A stretch of DNA of 64,000 nucleotides from Pirellulaceae bacterium (GCA_026004795.1 BPJV01000007.1:186001-250000), one strand, 5' to 3'; positions 9,352-18,696 are shown, numbered from the stretch's first letter. Notes: generated by a model not told the origin, from the sequence alone. Translations and numbers: made by a program.

Positions 9352-12300
9352 CTACACGGCGCGCAAAGCCCGTTTCGCTTCGGCAATCCAGTCGACCGAT
9401 CCCTTCGCTGTGGCAGGCCAATAGGCATGGGATTGGTCCACGATCCGCATGCGCCCCTCGTGCAGCCGCGCCAAGTGCTCGATCCGCTGGCGATTGGTAT
9501 AGGCCAACACGAGATAATTGTCTTCCACACGCATCGATTTCAGGAACCACAGCGCTGCATCGATGCGCAATTCGCCGATCTGCAGCAACCGCTTGGCCGC
9601 ATCAGGCAGGGGGCCGAAACGATCACGCAATTCGTGGCCGAGGCCGTCGAGCGCCTGCACCGAGTCGGCTCGACTCAGGCGACGGTACAGGTCGATGCGA
9701 TCACGGAGGTCGGGGACGTAGTCGGGCGGGAGCAGCGCTTCGACCGGGAGGTCGATTTCCACGTCGAGCGAGAGTTTGGGTGGCTCGTTCTTCAATTCCC
9801 GCACGGCGTTGGCCAGCATTTGGCAATAGAGTTCGTATCCCACCGCCGCAATATGTCCACTTTGCTGCGTCCCCAACAGATTGCCAGCGCCACGAATCTC
9901 CAAGTCGCGCATGGCGATGCCGAATCCGGCACCAATCTGGCTGTATTCCTCGATCGCATGCAATCGCCGCGCCGCATCGGGCGACAGGTGGCGATGGCGG
10001 TCGATTACCAAATAACAATAGGCTTGATGCTTGTAACGTCCCACCCGGCCGCGCAATTGATGCAATTCGCTGAGTCCATAGCGGTAGGCTTCATTGATGA
10101 AGATCGTGTTGGCATTGGGAATATCCAGTCCGCTTTCGATGATCGTGGTTGCCAACAGAATGTCGTAGCGGTGATCGATAAAATCGACCATCACGCGTTC
10201 CAATTCCCCTTCGCCCATCTGACCATGCCCGATCACGATGCGCGCCTCGGGAACGATTTGCCGCAGACGGCCAGCGATCTCCTCGATATCCTGGATGCGA
10301 TTGTGAACAAAATAGACTTGCCCATCGCGGTTCAGTTCTCGCAAAATCGCGTTGCGGATCAGTTTGTCGTCGAAGCGGATGGTGCGGGTCTCGACGCTGA
10401 GACGATCTTCGGGGGCGGTTTCCAGATTCGAGATATCGCGCACGCCGACGAGCGACATGTGCAACGTCCGTGGAATGGGGGTCGCCGACAGCGTCAGGAC
10501 GTCGACGTTCTCGCGGAGGTGCTTGAGCCGTTCCTTGATTTCCACGCCAAACCGCTGTTCCTCATCGATGATCAGCAGCCCCAAGTTGTAAAACCGCACG
10601 TCCCGGGAGGCCAAGCGATGCGTGCCGATCACGATATCGACGCGTCCGGCAGCCAATTGGGCCAAGGTGTCTCGTTGTTCGGCGGGCGAGCAGAACCGGC
10701 TGAGCTTGGCGATCTCGACGGGAAACTCCGCCATGCGTTCACGAAACGTTTTGTAATGCTGTTCGGCCAGTACGGTGGTGGGCACCAGCACCGCGACCTG
10801 ATAACCACTGTCCACCGCCTTAAACGCGGCCCGCATGGCCACCTCGGTTTTCCCAAAGCCGACATCGCCGCAGATCAACCGATCCATCGGCCGGGGGCGC
10901 AACATGTCCTCCTTCACCGCTTCGATGGCGGCCAATTGATCGGGCGTTTCCACGTAGGAAAACGATGCATCAAATTGATTCTGCCATGCGCTATCCGGTG
11001 CAAAGGCGATCCCCGGACGGCTCTGCCGACGCGCCTGCAGTTCGAGCAACTCGGCCGCCATGTCCTGCACGGCCCGTTCGGCCGCTTTCTTCCGTCGCTG
11101 CCAAGTGATGCCGCCGATCTTCGCCAGCTTCGGGCGACTCTTCGTTCCGCCAACATACCGTTGCACCAGATCGATCTTGGTGGTGGGCACATAGAGCTTC
11201 GTCTGCTCGGCGAATTCCAGCACCAGGTGCTCAGCAAGTTGCCCGTGCTTGTCGATCAACTCTGTCCCGCGATACACGGCGATGCCGTGCGAGAGATGGA
11301 CGACCAGGTCACCCGGTCGCAGGTCGAGAAAGCTGTCGATAGGACGTGACTTGGCGCGTTTGCTCGTGCGCCGTAAATGCGTGCGGCGAAGCAGTTGGGT
11401 CGCGGTGAGCACCAGGGGACCGTCGGGCGGAATCTCGAACCCCGCACCGAGCTGGCTGACGAGAATCTGCAAGCGGTTCTCGGCGCGGGCCCGCGCCGGT
11501 GCCAGCAACTCCTCCAGGCGTTCGGCTTCACCGTCGTTCAGCGCCAGCACGAGGACCGGTCGATCTCCCGCGTGGGTGTCGATGTCGCGAGCCAACCGCT
11601 CCAGCTCCCCTCCCACTCGCTCGACGCTCCCGACGGGGAACCGTACCAACTGGCCCACATATCCTTCGTCAGCCAATTGCACCGCATGCACCGTGGGGAA
11701 GGTCGCCAGGCGACTCCAGATCGCTGGGCACGGAGCAAACCGCTGGGGAAACGGCACCCGCTGGAGAAACGACGTCGCCGCATGTTGCAGCTGCGCTGGC
11801 TCATGCAACCACACGCGACTGTCGGGAGGAAAGAAATCGAGCAGCAGACCATCGTGGGCCACGGCGCCGCGCGCGCTGACCAGCTGCAATCGGCTGCGCG
11901 GCCCCGTACTTCGCTGCGTCACCATGTCGAAGGTACGCAACGACTCGATTTCGTCGTCGAACAATTCGATGCGTGAGGGCGCATCTTCATCGGGCGGGAA
12001 AATGTCGATGATGCCACCACGCATCGCGTACTCGCCGGGCAACTGCACCGAATGCGTGGCATGATATCCGGCATCGGTCAACCAGCGACGCAACTCCTGC
12101 AGATCGATACGGCTTCCTGCCTCCAGCACCAACTGGTCTGTGTCCAGCGTCCCTGGTCCGGGCACGTGCTGCATCAGCGCCGGTAGCGTGCTGATGACGA
12201 TTGGGGGAGGGCCGTCAGGGTGCTGCTGGTACTTGTGCAAGCCACTGATGACGTGGAGCCGCTGGGCGGTGGCCTGTTGCGTGAGCGACTCGAGCTCTTC

Positions 12301-12657
12301 ATCCTCGCTGCCCGGCGGAAAGACCGCCACGGGTAGGTTGAGCAGTTCCTCAAGCTCTCCGGCGAACGATTCGGCCTCGGAGAAGCTGGTGGTGACGACC
12401 AGAGTGGGGGCCGCCGCCGCACGATAAAAAGCCGCCACGGCGATGGGAAGGCTCCCCGGCCAAACGTTTTCCAGCGTCAGGCGGCGATCCACGGAGAGTT
12501 GCTCCACGGCCTGCGCCACAGCGCGCAGGCCCGCCACCTGGGCTACTACTTGGTCCAGGTTCCAGCGAGGTGGTTCCGGCGAGGACTGCTTTTGGCGTAC
12601 TGGCAAGACAGCGGGCCGAGCCCGGGACCCGCTCTTACGCGGCGAGGAAGTGTCCAT
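9352..12657 (-). CDS. mfd: Transcription-repair coupling factor Mfd
   Basis: A 1101-aa SF2 translocase that removes RNA polymerase stalled at DNA lesions and recruits UvrA. Visible parts in order: UvrB-like N-terminal module with PGSEDEE; the RNA-polymerase interaction (CarD-like) domain around VVHLSHGIAVYRG (about 455); helicase motif I GDVGFGKTE (about 596-603); DEEQRFGVE (about 695); SATPIPRTLHMS; QLRGRVGRYKHQAYCY; and the C-terminal TRCF domain with LPDYVPD-like DYVPDLRDRIDLYRRL. Length is close to E. coli Mfd (1148). It follows cpaE on the same strand after 78 bp, so read-through is possible, but the two functions are unrelated. The ATG at 12657 has no clear ribosome site. Confidence 0.96.
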   Translation of the reverse strand: MDTSSPRKSGSRARPAVLPVRQKQSSPEPPRWNLDQVVAQVAGLRAVAQAVEQLSVDRRLTLENVWPGSLPIAVAAFYRAAAAPTLVVTTSFSEAESFAGELEELLNLPVAVFPPGSEDEELESLTQQATAQRLHVISGLHKYQQHPDGPPPIVISTLPALMQHVPGPGTLDTDQLVLEAGSRIDLQELRRWLTDAGYHATHSVQLPGEYAMRGGIIDIFPPDEDAPSRIELFDDEIESLRTFDMVTQRSTGPRSRLQLVSARGAVAHDGLLLDFFPPDSRVWLHEPAQLQHAATSFLQRVPFPQRFAPCPAIWSRLATFPTVHAVQLADEGYVGQLVRFPVGSVERVGGELERLARDIDTHAGDRPVLVLALNDGEAERLEELLAPARARAENRLQILVSQLGAGFEIPPDGPLVLTATQLLRRTHLRRTSKRAKSRPIDSFLDLRPGDLVVHLSHGIAVYRGTELIDKHGQLAEHLVLEFAEQTKLYVPTTKIDLVQRYVGGTKSRPKLAKIGGITWQRRKKAAERAVQDMAAELLELQARRQSRPGIAFAPDSAWQNQFDASFSYVETPDQLAAIEAVKEDMLRPRPMDRLICGDVGFGKTEVAMRAAFKAVDSGYQVAVLVPTTVLAEQHYKTFRERMAEFPVEIAKLSRFCSPAEQRDTLAQLAAGRVDIVIGTHRLASRDVRFYNLGLLIIDEEQRFGVEIKERLKHLRENVDVLTLSATPIPRTLHMSLVGVRDISNLETAPEDRLSVETRTIRFDDKLIRNAILRELNRDGQVYFVHNRIQDIEEIAGRLRQIVPEARIVIGHGQMGEGELERVMVDFIDHRYDILLATTIIESGLDIPNANTIFINEAYRYGLSELHQLRGRVGRYKHQAYCYLVIDRHRHLSPDAARRLHAIEEYSQIGAGFGIAMRDLEIRGAGNLLGTQQSGHIAAVGYELYCQMLANAVRELKNEPPKLSLDVEIDLPVEALLPPDYVPDLRDRIDLYRRLSRADSVQALDGLGHELRDRFGPLPDAAKRLLQIGELRIDAALWFLKSMRVEDNYLVLAYTNRQRIEHLARLHEGRMRIVDQSHAYWPATAKGSVDWIAEAKRALRAV

Positions 12658-12735
12658 CGTCCAGGCATTCTAATGCCGCTGGTCCAGCTTCGCCAAGGGC
12701 CATCGTCGTGCCCGCGGCGGCGGCTGGTCAACCAC

Positions 12736-13959
12736 TCACTTCGATTTCGGCCAGAAGCAGAACCAGGAATTGCCTGTGGCCGAGGCATCTTCCTCTCCCT
12801 CTTCACTCACCTGCTCGGCGGCATCCGGCGGGGCGGTCAAGCGTTCGGCCAGCTCTTGCATGGCCTTGGTAATGGGGGCCTTGGGGGCCAAGTCGATCAG
12901 CGGAATGCCGTTGTTGCGCATCTCCACCATCGTCCGGTAGTCGTTGGGGATCTGAGCGAAGATCTCGCGCCCGATCGTCTCTTTCGCCTTCTTCAACTTG
13001 ATCTGCCCGCTCTCCAATCCCACGCGGTTGACGACGATCCGCAGTTTCTCTCCCAACGCTTCCTGTTCGTCCCACGAAAGCTGGATGCGTACCAGGTTGC
13101 GCAGGCAGGGTAGATCGAGCTGGACCACCATAAGCACATCGGTAGCGAACTCCAAGGCCGCCATATCGGTTTCGGTGTAACCTTTGGACAGGTCCAACAC
13201 GATGTGCGAAAAGGTCGCCTTGAGCAATCCGAACACCCGCCGCAGGCTCTCAGGCGTGATGAGGGCCAGGTCACGCAGTTCCACCGGACGCGGCAAGAGG
13301 TAGAGCCCCGAGCTGTGCTTGGTCAATGACTTCTTGAGCAGCTGAAAATCGAGCCGCGACACATTCTCCGCCACATCGAGCAGCGTGTAATCAGGAATGG
13401 TATCCAAGAACACGTCGGCATCGCCAATGGCTAGATCAAGGTCCACCAGCACCACCGTATTGCCCGGATGGCTCGCCAAGATACAAGCCAGATTGACGGC
13501 CAGGCTGGTACAGCCGACGCCACCGGTGGCACCCGCCACGGCTACGACTTTCGATCCTCGTGCCCCACCGTGCGAGGTGCCGAAGCGGATTTCGGCAATC
13601 CGTTCCAGGGCGGAAGCCAGGTCTTCTGGATCGATGGGGTAGGGCAAGTACTCGCGAGCGCCGGCACGTACCGCTTTGAGAATGATCTGGCCGTCGGTCT
13701 TGCTGCTGACGGCCAGGATGGCCGATTGGGGCAGTTCCCGCCGCAGGCGTTCGATCAGGCTCAGCCCCTTGGCCTCGTCGGCGTCCAAGCTGACGATGCA
13801 GGCGTCCGGGTTCGACTGTTCAGCCACGTCCGGAAAGAATTCGTAGCGTGAACACTCGGCTTCAAGCCAAATCGTTTCAATGGCCAGCAACTGTCGCTTG
13901 ATCGCTTCTCGCGATGCGTCAACCGGATCGGCTAAGGCGATTCGCAATACGTTGCTCAT
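12736..13959 (-). CDS. cpaE: CpaE/TadZ-like pilus localisation ATPase
   Basis: 407 aa. Residues about 5-125 look like a response-regulator receiver fold (SLDADE at the phosphoacceptor area, LPYPID at the Lys loop, with Lys missing), followed by a MinD/ParA-type domain. The P-loop reads GATGGVGCTS (about 143-152), where the Lys-Thr of a normal Walker A is Cys-Thr; this atypical loop is usual for CpaE/TadZ. VLVDLDLAIGDADVFLD and VLDLSKGYTETD are also typical. Family role: polar placement and assembly of Flp pili. GGAAG precedes the ATG at 13959. It is the last gene of the local Flp cluster; the expected tadA (cpaF) does not follow it. mfd follows instead. Confidence 0.88.
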   Translation of the reverse strand: MSNVLRIALADPVDASREAIKRQLLAIETIWLEAECSRYEFFPDVAEQSNPDACIVSLDADEAKGLSLIERLRRELPQSAILAVSSKTDGQIILKAVRAGAREYLPYPIDPEDLASALERIAEIRFGTSHGGARGSKVVAVAGATGGVGCTSLAVNLACILASHPGNTVVLVDLDLAIGDADVFLDTIPDYTLLDVAENVSRLDFQLLKKSLTKHSSGLYLLPRPVELRDLALITPESLRRVFGLLKATFSHIVLDLSKGYTETDMAALEFATDVLMVVQLDLPCLRNLVRIQLSWDEQEALGEKLRIVVNRVGLESGQIKLKKAKETIGREIFAQIPNDYRTMVEMRNNGIPLIDLAPKAPITKAMQELAERLTAPPDAAEQVSEEGEEDASATGNSWFCFWPKSK

Positions 13960-14172
13960 GATTCGCTTCCATGCACGCCTGTAGGCGCGGCGATAGGGAA
14001 ATGCTTGTCATCCGGGCGATCGGTTCATCTACCGATACACCGCGATGACCGAAGTACTGTCTTCGGGGCCGTGCACGTCGTCATCGCCATGCCAGCTACC
14101 GTTGGTCAGGAGCCAGCACACCGATGCGACGGAGCGCACAGCGGGCGTTCGTTCTTCCTCCGTCCATCGTCC

Positions 14173-15849
14173 TCAACGTAACTCTCGGGAACTGCCGATC
14201 GCCGTTCTCACTGCTCCCCCGCCTGGTGTTGCTGCGGGGGGTTCCTGCACCAACCGCGGAGGCTGCAGCCCCATGCTCACCTCGCCGGCCGCGCGACCAT
14301 CCTCCAACGGCAACGGCTCGGGCGAAGCTGGTGGAAGGAGCGTACCACCGGCGGGCGTTGGTTCCTGGCCAGGAACCTCCAGGATCAACCCGCCGCTGGG
14401 ACCGCAGTCGGGACAGCTTCCGTCGGGCACCATGGGCACCTCAATGTGTCCGCGACCGTAAAACTCTTGGTCCGACGGGCTGTCGGAGTTCAACCCCGGT
14501 GCCGTCGCTGGTACCTGGCACGGGTCCATCGCTCCGGCGAAATGGGGTGTAACGGTAATCAGCAGTTCGATTTCATTTTGTTCTTCATAGTTGCGCCGGA
14601 AGAAGTTCCCGACATACGGCATGTCGGCCAGGAAGGGAATTCCACGGGTATAGGCTTCGGTGCGGACTTGCAACAATCCGGCAATCGCCAGTGTCTGTCC
14701 TGCGGTCATTTCAACACTGGTATCTACGTAGCGTTTACGAGTACCCGGAACTAACAAGCCCTCAACTTGCACGAGCCTTGTCGGATCAATCTCGCTGACC
14801 TCAGGGCGTACCTCAAGCCAAATGCGTCCTCCATCACGAACCTTTGCGACAAATTCGATCTGCGTTCCATACTCACGATAGTCAATGCCAATTTGCCCCA
14901 ATCCCGCTGGGACAGGAACAGGGAAATCACCTCCGGAGTTGAATTTAGCCACCCGACCATCCATGGCTACAAGTGTAGGATTAGCCAAAACTTTAATAAG
15001 GTTGTTTTTGCGCAACGCTTCTATGGCTAGAAAAAATCTATCAGAATCGTCAACTATGCCGACCAGAAAGTTTTGTTCTGAATTTGTAGTAAACTGACCG
15101 CCAGCTGCCGCAACTAAACCTCCTATGCTCGACGTAACTCCACCGTCACTACTCAGAAAGGTGGGCGCGTTTAACGACCAGTCGATTCCTAAGCGCCTCA
15201 ACTTGGTGCGTGAAATCTCCATAATTTGGGTTTCTAACTGAATCGTGTGCACTCCGGTGACGGTCAGCCGATTGATAATGTTTTCCGGCGGAAAGAACAG
15301 CTCGGCGATGCTAATGACGGCTTGAACATGCTCGTCGCTAACCATGTATCCACTGATGATGCAACCTTGCTGGACAGGGACGAGCGAGAGATTGGCATCC
15401 GGGAATTCGCGGCGAAGAATGGCTTCCAACTCCCGGACATCCCCCAACACGAGCACTTCGACCGTGTGCGTCGAACCGTCGGCGGCCACCAGATCGAGTT
15501 GCGTTACCCCCGTGCTGCGGGCATTGATCTGCAACCGATTTCCACCTTCCAGCGGCTGCGCGGAAACGACGTTGGGGTTGTGGATGCGCACCTGCTTGAA
15601 GGGGCGCGTGGCCGTGATCTCGCGGCTCGTATTGACCACCATCTGGACCATTTGACGGCCCGAGGTCGAGTCCAACCGCACGTGGGTGTTGGTCATCGCC
15701 CATTGGCTGGTCAACCGTTCTTGACCAACCCCCACATTCGGTGCCACCCAAGTAATCAGCCCCAGCGCCGCGCCGCCGAGCAAAGCCAAAGGTCGACGGC
15801 GCACCGTTTTCCACCCGCCGGCTCGATACTGGTGTTGCCCCACAGTCAT
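14173..15849 (-). CDS. cpaC: Flp pilus secretin CpaC/RcpA
   Basis: 558 aa, outer-membrane secretin of the Tad/Flp system. The N-terminus has basic residues and a hydrophobic signal (LALLGGAALGLITW). Next comes the pilus secretin N-domain (RIHNPNVVSAQPL, STGVTQLDLVAADG) and a BON-like stretch (GCIISGYMVSDEHVQAV). The secretin core shows LVAMDGRVAKFNSGGDFPVPV, TQIEFVAKVRDGGRIWLEVRPEVSEID (seen in pieces), and the IPFLADMPYVGNFFR gate motif. The start at ATG 15849 is favoured: AAGGA lies 8 nt upstream, whereas the ATG at 15858 abuts it. The C-terminal tail is Pro/Gly rich. The middle third (about 14760-15240) has much lower GC than the ends (see findings). Confidence 0.9.
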   Translation of the reverse strand: MTVGQHQYRAGGWKTVRRRPLALLGGAALGLITWVAPNVGVGQERLTSQWAMTNTHVRLDSTSGRQMVQMVVNTSREITATRPFKQVRIHNPNVVSAQPLEGGNRLQINARSTGVTQLDLVAADGSTHTVEVLVLGDVRELEAILRREFPDANLSLVPVQQGCIISGYMVSDEHVQAVISIAELFFPPENIINRLTVTGVHTIQLETQIMEISRTKLRRLGIDWSLNAPTFLSSDGGVTSSIGGLVAAAGGQFTTNSEQNFLVGIVDDSDRFFLAIEALRKNNLIKVLANPTLVAMDGRVAKFNSGGDFPVPVPAGLGQIGIDYREYGTQIEFVAKVRDGGRIWLEVRPEVSEIDPTRLVQVEGLLVPGTRKRYVDTSVEMTAGQTLAIAGLLQVRTEAYTRGIPFLADMPYVGNFFRRNYEEQNEIELLITVTPHFAGAMDPCQVPATAPGLNSDSPSDQEFYGRGHIEVPMVPDGSCPDCGPSGGLILEVPGQEPTPAGGTLLPPASPEPLPLEDGRAAGEVSMGLQPPRLVQEPPAATPGGGAVRTAIGSSRELR

Positions 15850-16200
15850 TCGAAACATCCTTGTTGGTGACCTGAACGTGGTCCAATCACGTTCCTAGAA
15901 CTGCTGCCATCCTTAGGACTAGTCGCTCGCCGCATTCCATCCGCGAGCGCCGATGCCGTTGGCCCTGCCAGCAACTCTCCCCCCGGCGATTGCGGTGCAC
16001 CCCCCACGGCGGTGCAGTCGCCGGCGGCTTGAACGCCTGCTGAGGGGCGAGGGCAAGCACCATGACGAGTGGCCTGCCCCGGGCATAGTTGTTGGATGCT
16101 GGTGTGGACGCAACGGACCTGGGGCTCGGAGTTTCCTACGCGGATTCGGTGACGGAGTCAGGCACGCAGCGAAAAACCATGCCGCGTTCCATCGGGACGC
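15850..16200. other. Gap between cpaB and the secretin gene
   Basis: 351 bp, within the Flp cluster. Short reading frames here have no recognisable protein features. An 8-bp direct repeat GCGGTGCA occurs twice near 15990-16015. No terminator with a T-tract is visible, so the cluster could still be transcribed through. Confidence 0.5.
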
Positions 16201-17262
16201 TTAATCCGTCTCCGAGACGCTCGCATTATCCTCCGTGCCCCCATCTTCATCGGGACCGGTTTCCAAATCGGCATCCTTAGGGTATGTCGGCGTATAACCC
16301 CCATAACCTGAAGAAACATTTCGAGACTCCCCATCGGCCCCCTCCATGCTAGGGGTGCTGGCTGGGGAGACAGGTCGAGGGATGCGATCGGAATCGGTCC
16401 ACTGATACTCCGTCATGCCATCGGGAGTGAGGATCACCATGCGATGCGGTTTTTCCTGCTCAGCCTGCTGCCGCGGCAGCGAGGCGGTCAATTGGGTCAG
16501 TATGCCAGGAAGGATGGGGTCGGCCTTCGGGTCCTCCGTGGCCGGTTGCGATTGAGCTTCAAAATCGCGGACCCAGCTAAGGAATTCCTCACCTGTGTCC
16601 GTCGTATCGTCGTCTTTCTCTTCCAATGGCCGGAGGTGCAATTGCAGTTCTCCCATTCCCTTAGCTAGTGCCAAAGCTTCCAACTGATTCTCTCGGACCA
16701 GCAATTGAAACGTGGTGCCGCGACTGTTTCGATTGCCGGTCTCTGTCTCGTCGGCATCGCGCGAGGTGTTGCCGTTGATTCCATGCACCTTTACATTGCG
16801 CAGCACGGTCCGCGTTTCGGGCACACCGCCCCGGCCACGCGGACGGAACAAGCCCACGATGTCCACGTGATCACCCGGTTTGATGTAGCCGGCTTCCCCG
16901 GGAATGTCGAAGATGCGGAAGCCCGGTGGTAGATTCACCGAAAAGCTGGCCCTAGAGTCGGTGATTTTGCGTTCCAAGATGGGTTCGCCGGAAAAAATCA
17001 TCTGTCGGGTGAATTTCCCATCGACTTTTTCCAACTTGCTGATCGCCCCTTCGGGAACGCGCCGCTTGGGCCACTTTTCGAGTTTCACCGTCTCGGCCGT
17101 GATGCGATCGGCCTGGGACAGATCCTTGGTGGCCACCAAGATTTCCACCATCGGCTCGGTGCCGTCACCTGCTGGTTTTAACAGCGCTTGGCTTACACCG
17201 ACGGCAGCAACCATTCCGCAACCGAGGGCTACCGTTAACAAGATCAGGGGTTTGGAACGCAT
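16201..17262 (-). CDS. cpaB: Flp pilus assembly protein CpaB/RcpC
   Basis: 353 aa. The start is set at ATG 17262, where an N-terminal membrane segment (ILLTVALGCGMVAAVGVSQ) begins at once and AAGG lies 10 nt upstream; the longer in-frame start at 17364 gives an implausible leader. Then a SAF-like domain: VATKDLSQADRITAETVKLEKWP, FSGEPILERKI, and the CpaB core PGFRIFDIPGEAGYIKPGDHVDIVGLF (in pieces), TRTVLRNVKVHGI. The C-terminal 80 residues are acidic and low complexity. Family role: periplasmic Flp pilus assembly factor next to the secretin. An EYQWTDSDR motif near the C-terminus is of unknown function. Confidence 0.88.
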   Translation of the reverse strand: MRSKPLILLTVALGCGMVAAVGVSQALLKPAGDGTEPMVEILVATKDLSQADRITAETVKLEKWPKRRVPEGAISKLEKVDGKFTRQMIFSGEPILERKITDSRASFSVNLPPGFRIFDIPGEAGYIKPGDHVDIVGLFRPRGRGGVPETRTVLRNVKVHGINGNTSRDADETETGNRNSRGTTFQLLVRENQLEALALAKGMGELQLHLRPLEEKDDDTTDTGEEFLSWVRDFEAQSQPATEDPKADPILPGILTQLTASLPRQQAEQEKPHRMVILTPDGMTEYQWTDSDRIPRPVSPASTPSMEGADGESRNVSSGYGGYTPTYPKDADLETGPDEDGGTEDNASVSETD

Positions 17263-17340
17263 GACGGAGATGCCTTCAGCAAAATAACCAACAGCGATGA
17301 TCGAAGCACATTGGCGACCAGGGCAACCACACCTGCCGCT

Positions 17341-17368
17341 TGGGTTGCTGCCACGCCCTGGCAACCCA
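17341..17368 (-). promoter_or_regulatory. Stem-loop in the leader of cpaB
   Basis: Perfect 8-bp inverted repeat TGGGTTGC / GCAACCCA with a 12-nt loop, which can also fold with inner GCCA/TGGC pairs. It lies 79 bp upstream of the cpaB start in the 367-bp gap 17263-17629 between the prepilin peptidase and cpaB. No T-tract follows on either strand, so an attenuator or RNA-processing site is as likely as a terminator. Confidence 0.4.
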
Positions 17369-17404
17369 CAACGCGTACGTCGGTGTGCAACAAACGCGGA
17401 TTAC

Positions 17405-17420
17405 GATTCCTTCAGGAATC
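17405..17420. promoter_or_regulatory. 16-bp palindrome upstream of cpaB
   Basis: GATTCCT-TC-AGGAATC is a perfect 7-bp inverted repeat with a 2-nt centre, of operator-like size. It sits 143 bp upstream of the cpaB start. Function unknown. The remainder of this gap shows no gene. Confidence 0.35.
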
Positions 17421-17629
17421 AGTTGACCGAACGGTGATTTTTCCGCGAAGTGCAAAAAAGCTAACACAGTACTCGCACCTCGTGGGGTTCCACCCTAGTT
17501 GGGGGAACTCCTTTTCTTTTTCATCGTCCACCGATCCGCTGGAAATAAAGGAACGGCGGCAACCATTTCCAAATGGCGGGAGAAACCATCTCGTATCGAC
17601 TTCTGGTTCCTCCCGGTCGGCGGCGGTGG

Positions 17630-18184
17630 TCAAATCAGTCCAGCGAACGCGAAATAGCCGATGGCGGCCACGGTCATGGGGATTCCGTACGGTAGCAAAC
17701 GCATCCGTGGCTTGCGTTCTTGCGCCAACTCGTAGAGTCGGTCGGCATTGCGTACGGTAAAAATCTCCTGCACGATGGCTTGGGCCTGGAACCAGTGCTT
17801 GGCCCATTGGCCGCTGACGGCGATTTGCACCATGGCCATGATCGCTCCCACGATGGTGGTGGCCACGAAGATGTACCAGGTGTGTTCGATGTGGACGAAG
17901 GCAGCGATGCCGGCCAACAGCTTCACATCACCGGCTCCCATGCCACCGATCAGATGGAGGCCAAATAGCAGGGCCAGACCGAAGAACGTGGCGGCGAGGC
18001 TCCAGCCCAGTCCGGCCCACCCGCCGACGGCGGCACTGTAGATCCAACCGGAAACGATCAGGGGATAGGTGATCTTGTTGGGGACTTTCAGGTACAAGCC
18101 ATCGATGACCGCGGCCACCACGAGCGTTGCCGATACGATCCACATGGGCCAATGTTCCATCAGGTGTTCCATCACAGTCTCCAT
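17630..18184 (-). CDS. cpaA: Prepilin peptidase of the Flp system (CpaA/TadV, type IV leader peptidase family)
   Basis: 184 aa, polytopic inner-membrane aspartic protease. The two catalytic Asp motifs are present: AAVIDGLYLKVPN (Asp28) and GGMGAGDVKLLAG (GxGD, Asp86). Hydrophobic segments flank them. It lacks the N-terminal methylase domain of large PilD enzymes, as usual for TadV/CpaA. The ATG at 18184 follows AGGGG at a 5-nt gap and is preferred over the upstream in-frame start at 18217. Expected role: removing the leader of the Flp pilin encoded upstream. Confidence 0.92.
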   Translation of the reverse strand: METVMEHLMEHWPMWIVSATLVVAAVIDGLYLKVPNKITYPLIVSGWIYSAAVGGWAGLGWSLAATFFGLALLFGLHLIGGMGAGDVKLLAGIAAFVHIEHTWYIFVATTIVGAIMAMVQIAVSGQWAKHWFQAQAIVQEIFTVRNADRLYELAQERKPRMRLLPYGIPMTVAAIGYFAFAGLI

Positions 18185-18276
18185 TTCATCCCCTTTCACT
18201 CGAATTCGACACAGCAAATTGTTCTGAAAAGCATGTCCACTCTAGCAGCGACCATCGCTTCGTGCGCTGACGACCA

Positions 18277-18387
18277 TCAACGCAGCGAGAAACACCAGAC
18301 CATCAGCGTGCCCAGCAGGGTGCCGATGAAGCATACCAGCTCCCACAATCCAACCAGAGCTTCCGTCGGTAGAATGTAAGGTGTCAT
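18277..18387 (-). CDS. 36-aa single-span membrane peptide in the Flp locus
   Basis: ATG at 18387 to TGA at 18277. The peptide begins MTPYILPTEALVG and has one hydrophobic span, LVCFIGTLLGTLMVWCF, then a short basic tail. It lies between the pilin and the prepilin peptidase, on the same strand, which supports it being real. The ribosome site is weak (AGGTCC). I do not recognise a family. It could be a small pilus-associated membrane protein or a chance frame. Confidence 0.45.
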   Translation of the reverse strand: MTPYILPTEALVGLWELVCFIGTLLGTLMVWCFSLR

Positions 18388-18519
18388 GGAGGACCTGCAG
18401 GGAGAACCGGAGTGAGAAAACGTGGTGAGTTCGCAGACGGCCACACCGTGCGCCAGGCACGATGGGCCGAGTGCTGATTCGGCGCGACGCCTGTCGCGCG
18501 TCCGCTCAGGAGGAGAGCG

Positions 18520-18696
18520 TTAGTTACCCAGTTCGTCAGCGACGCTGGTGAATGTGGTGTTGGCGTTGTTTCCGATCGACGTGATTGCACCCAAGCACAC
18601 GACGACGATCAGTGCCAGCATGACGGCATACTCGACGGCGGTCGGCCCATCTTCTGATGCCAAGAAACGTTGGACCTTTGCAGCGAAGTTCTTCAT
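18520..18696 (-). CDS. flp: Flp/Fap-type pilin
   Basis: 58 aa, ATG 18696 to TAA 18520, preceded by GGGAGAG. The N-terminus is a short charged leader (MKNFAAKVQRFLASEDG) followed by PTAVEYAVMLALIVVVC. This is the class IVb pilin signature: processing expected after Gly17, with Glu at +5 and Tyr at +6 of the mature form, then a hydrophobic helix. Mature pilin would be 41 residues. It is the first gene of the minus-strand Flp cluster and should be the major subunit assembled by the products downstream. Confidence 0.93.
   Translation of the reverse strand: MKNFAAKVQRFLASEDGPTAVEYAVMLALIVVVCLGAITSIGNNANTTFTSVADELGN

Noticed and set aside
15919-16113. Minus-strand open frame in the cpaB-secretin gap
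   Set aside because: Arg/His-rich low-complexity peptide, no ribosome site; typical random frame in GC-rich DNA.
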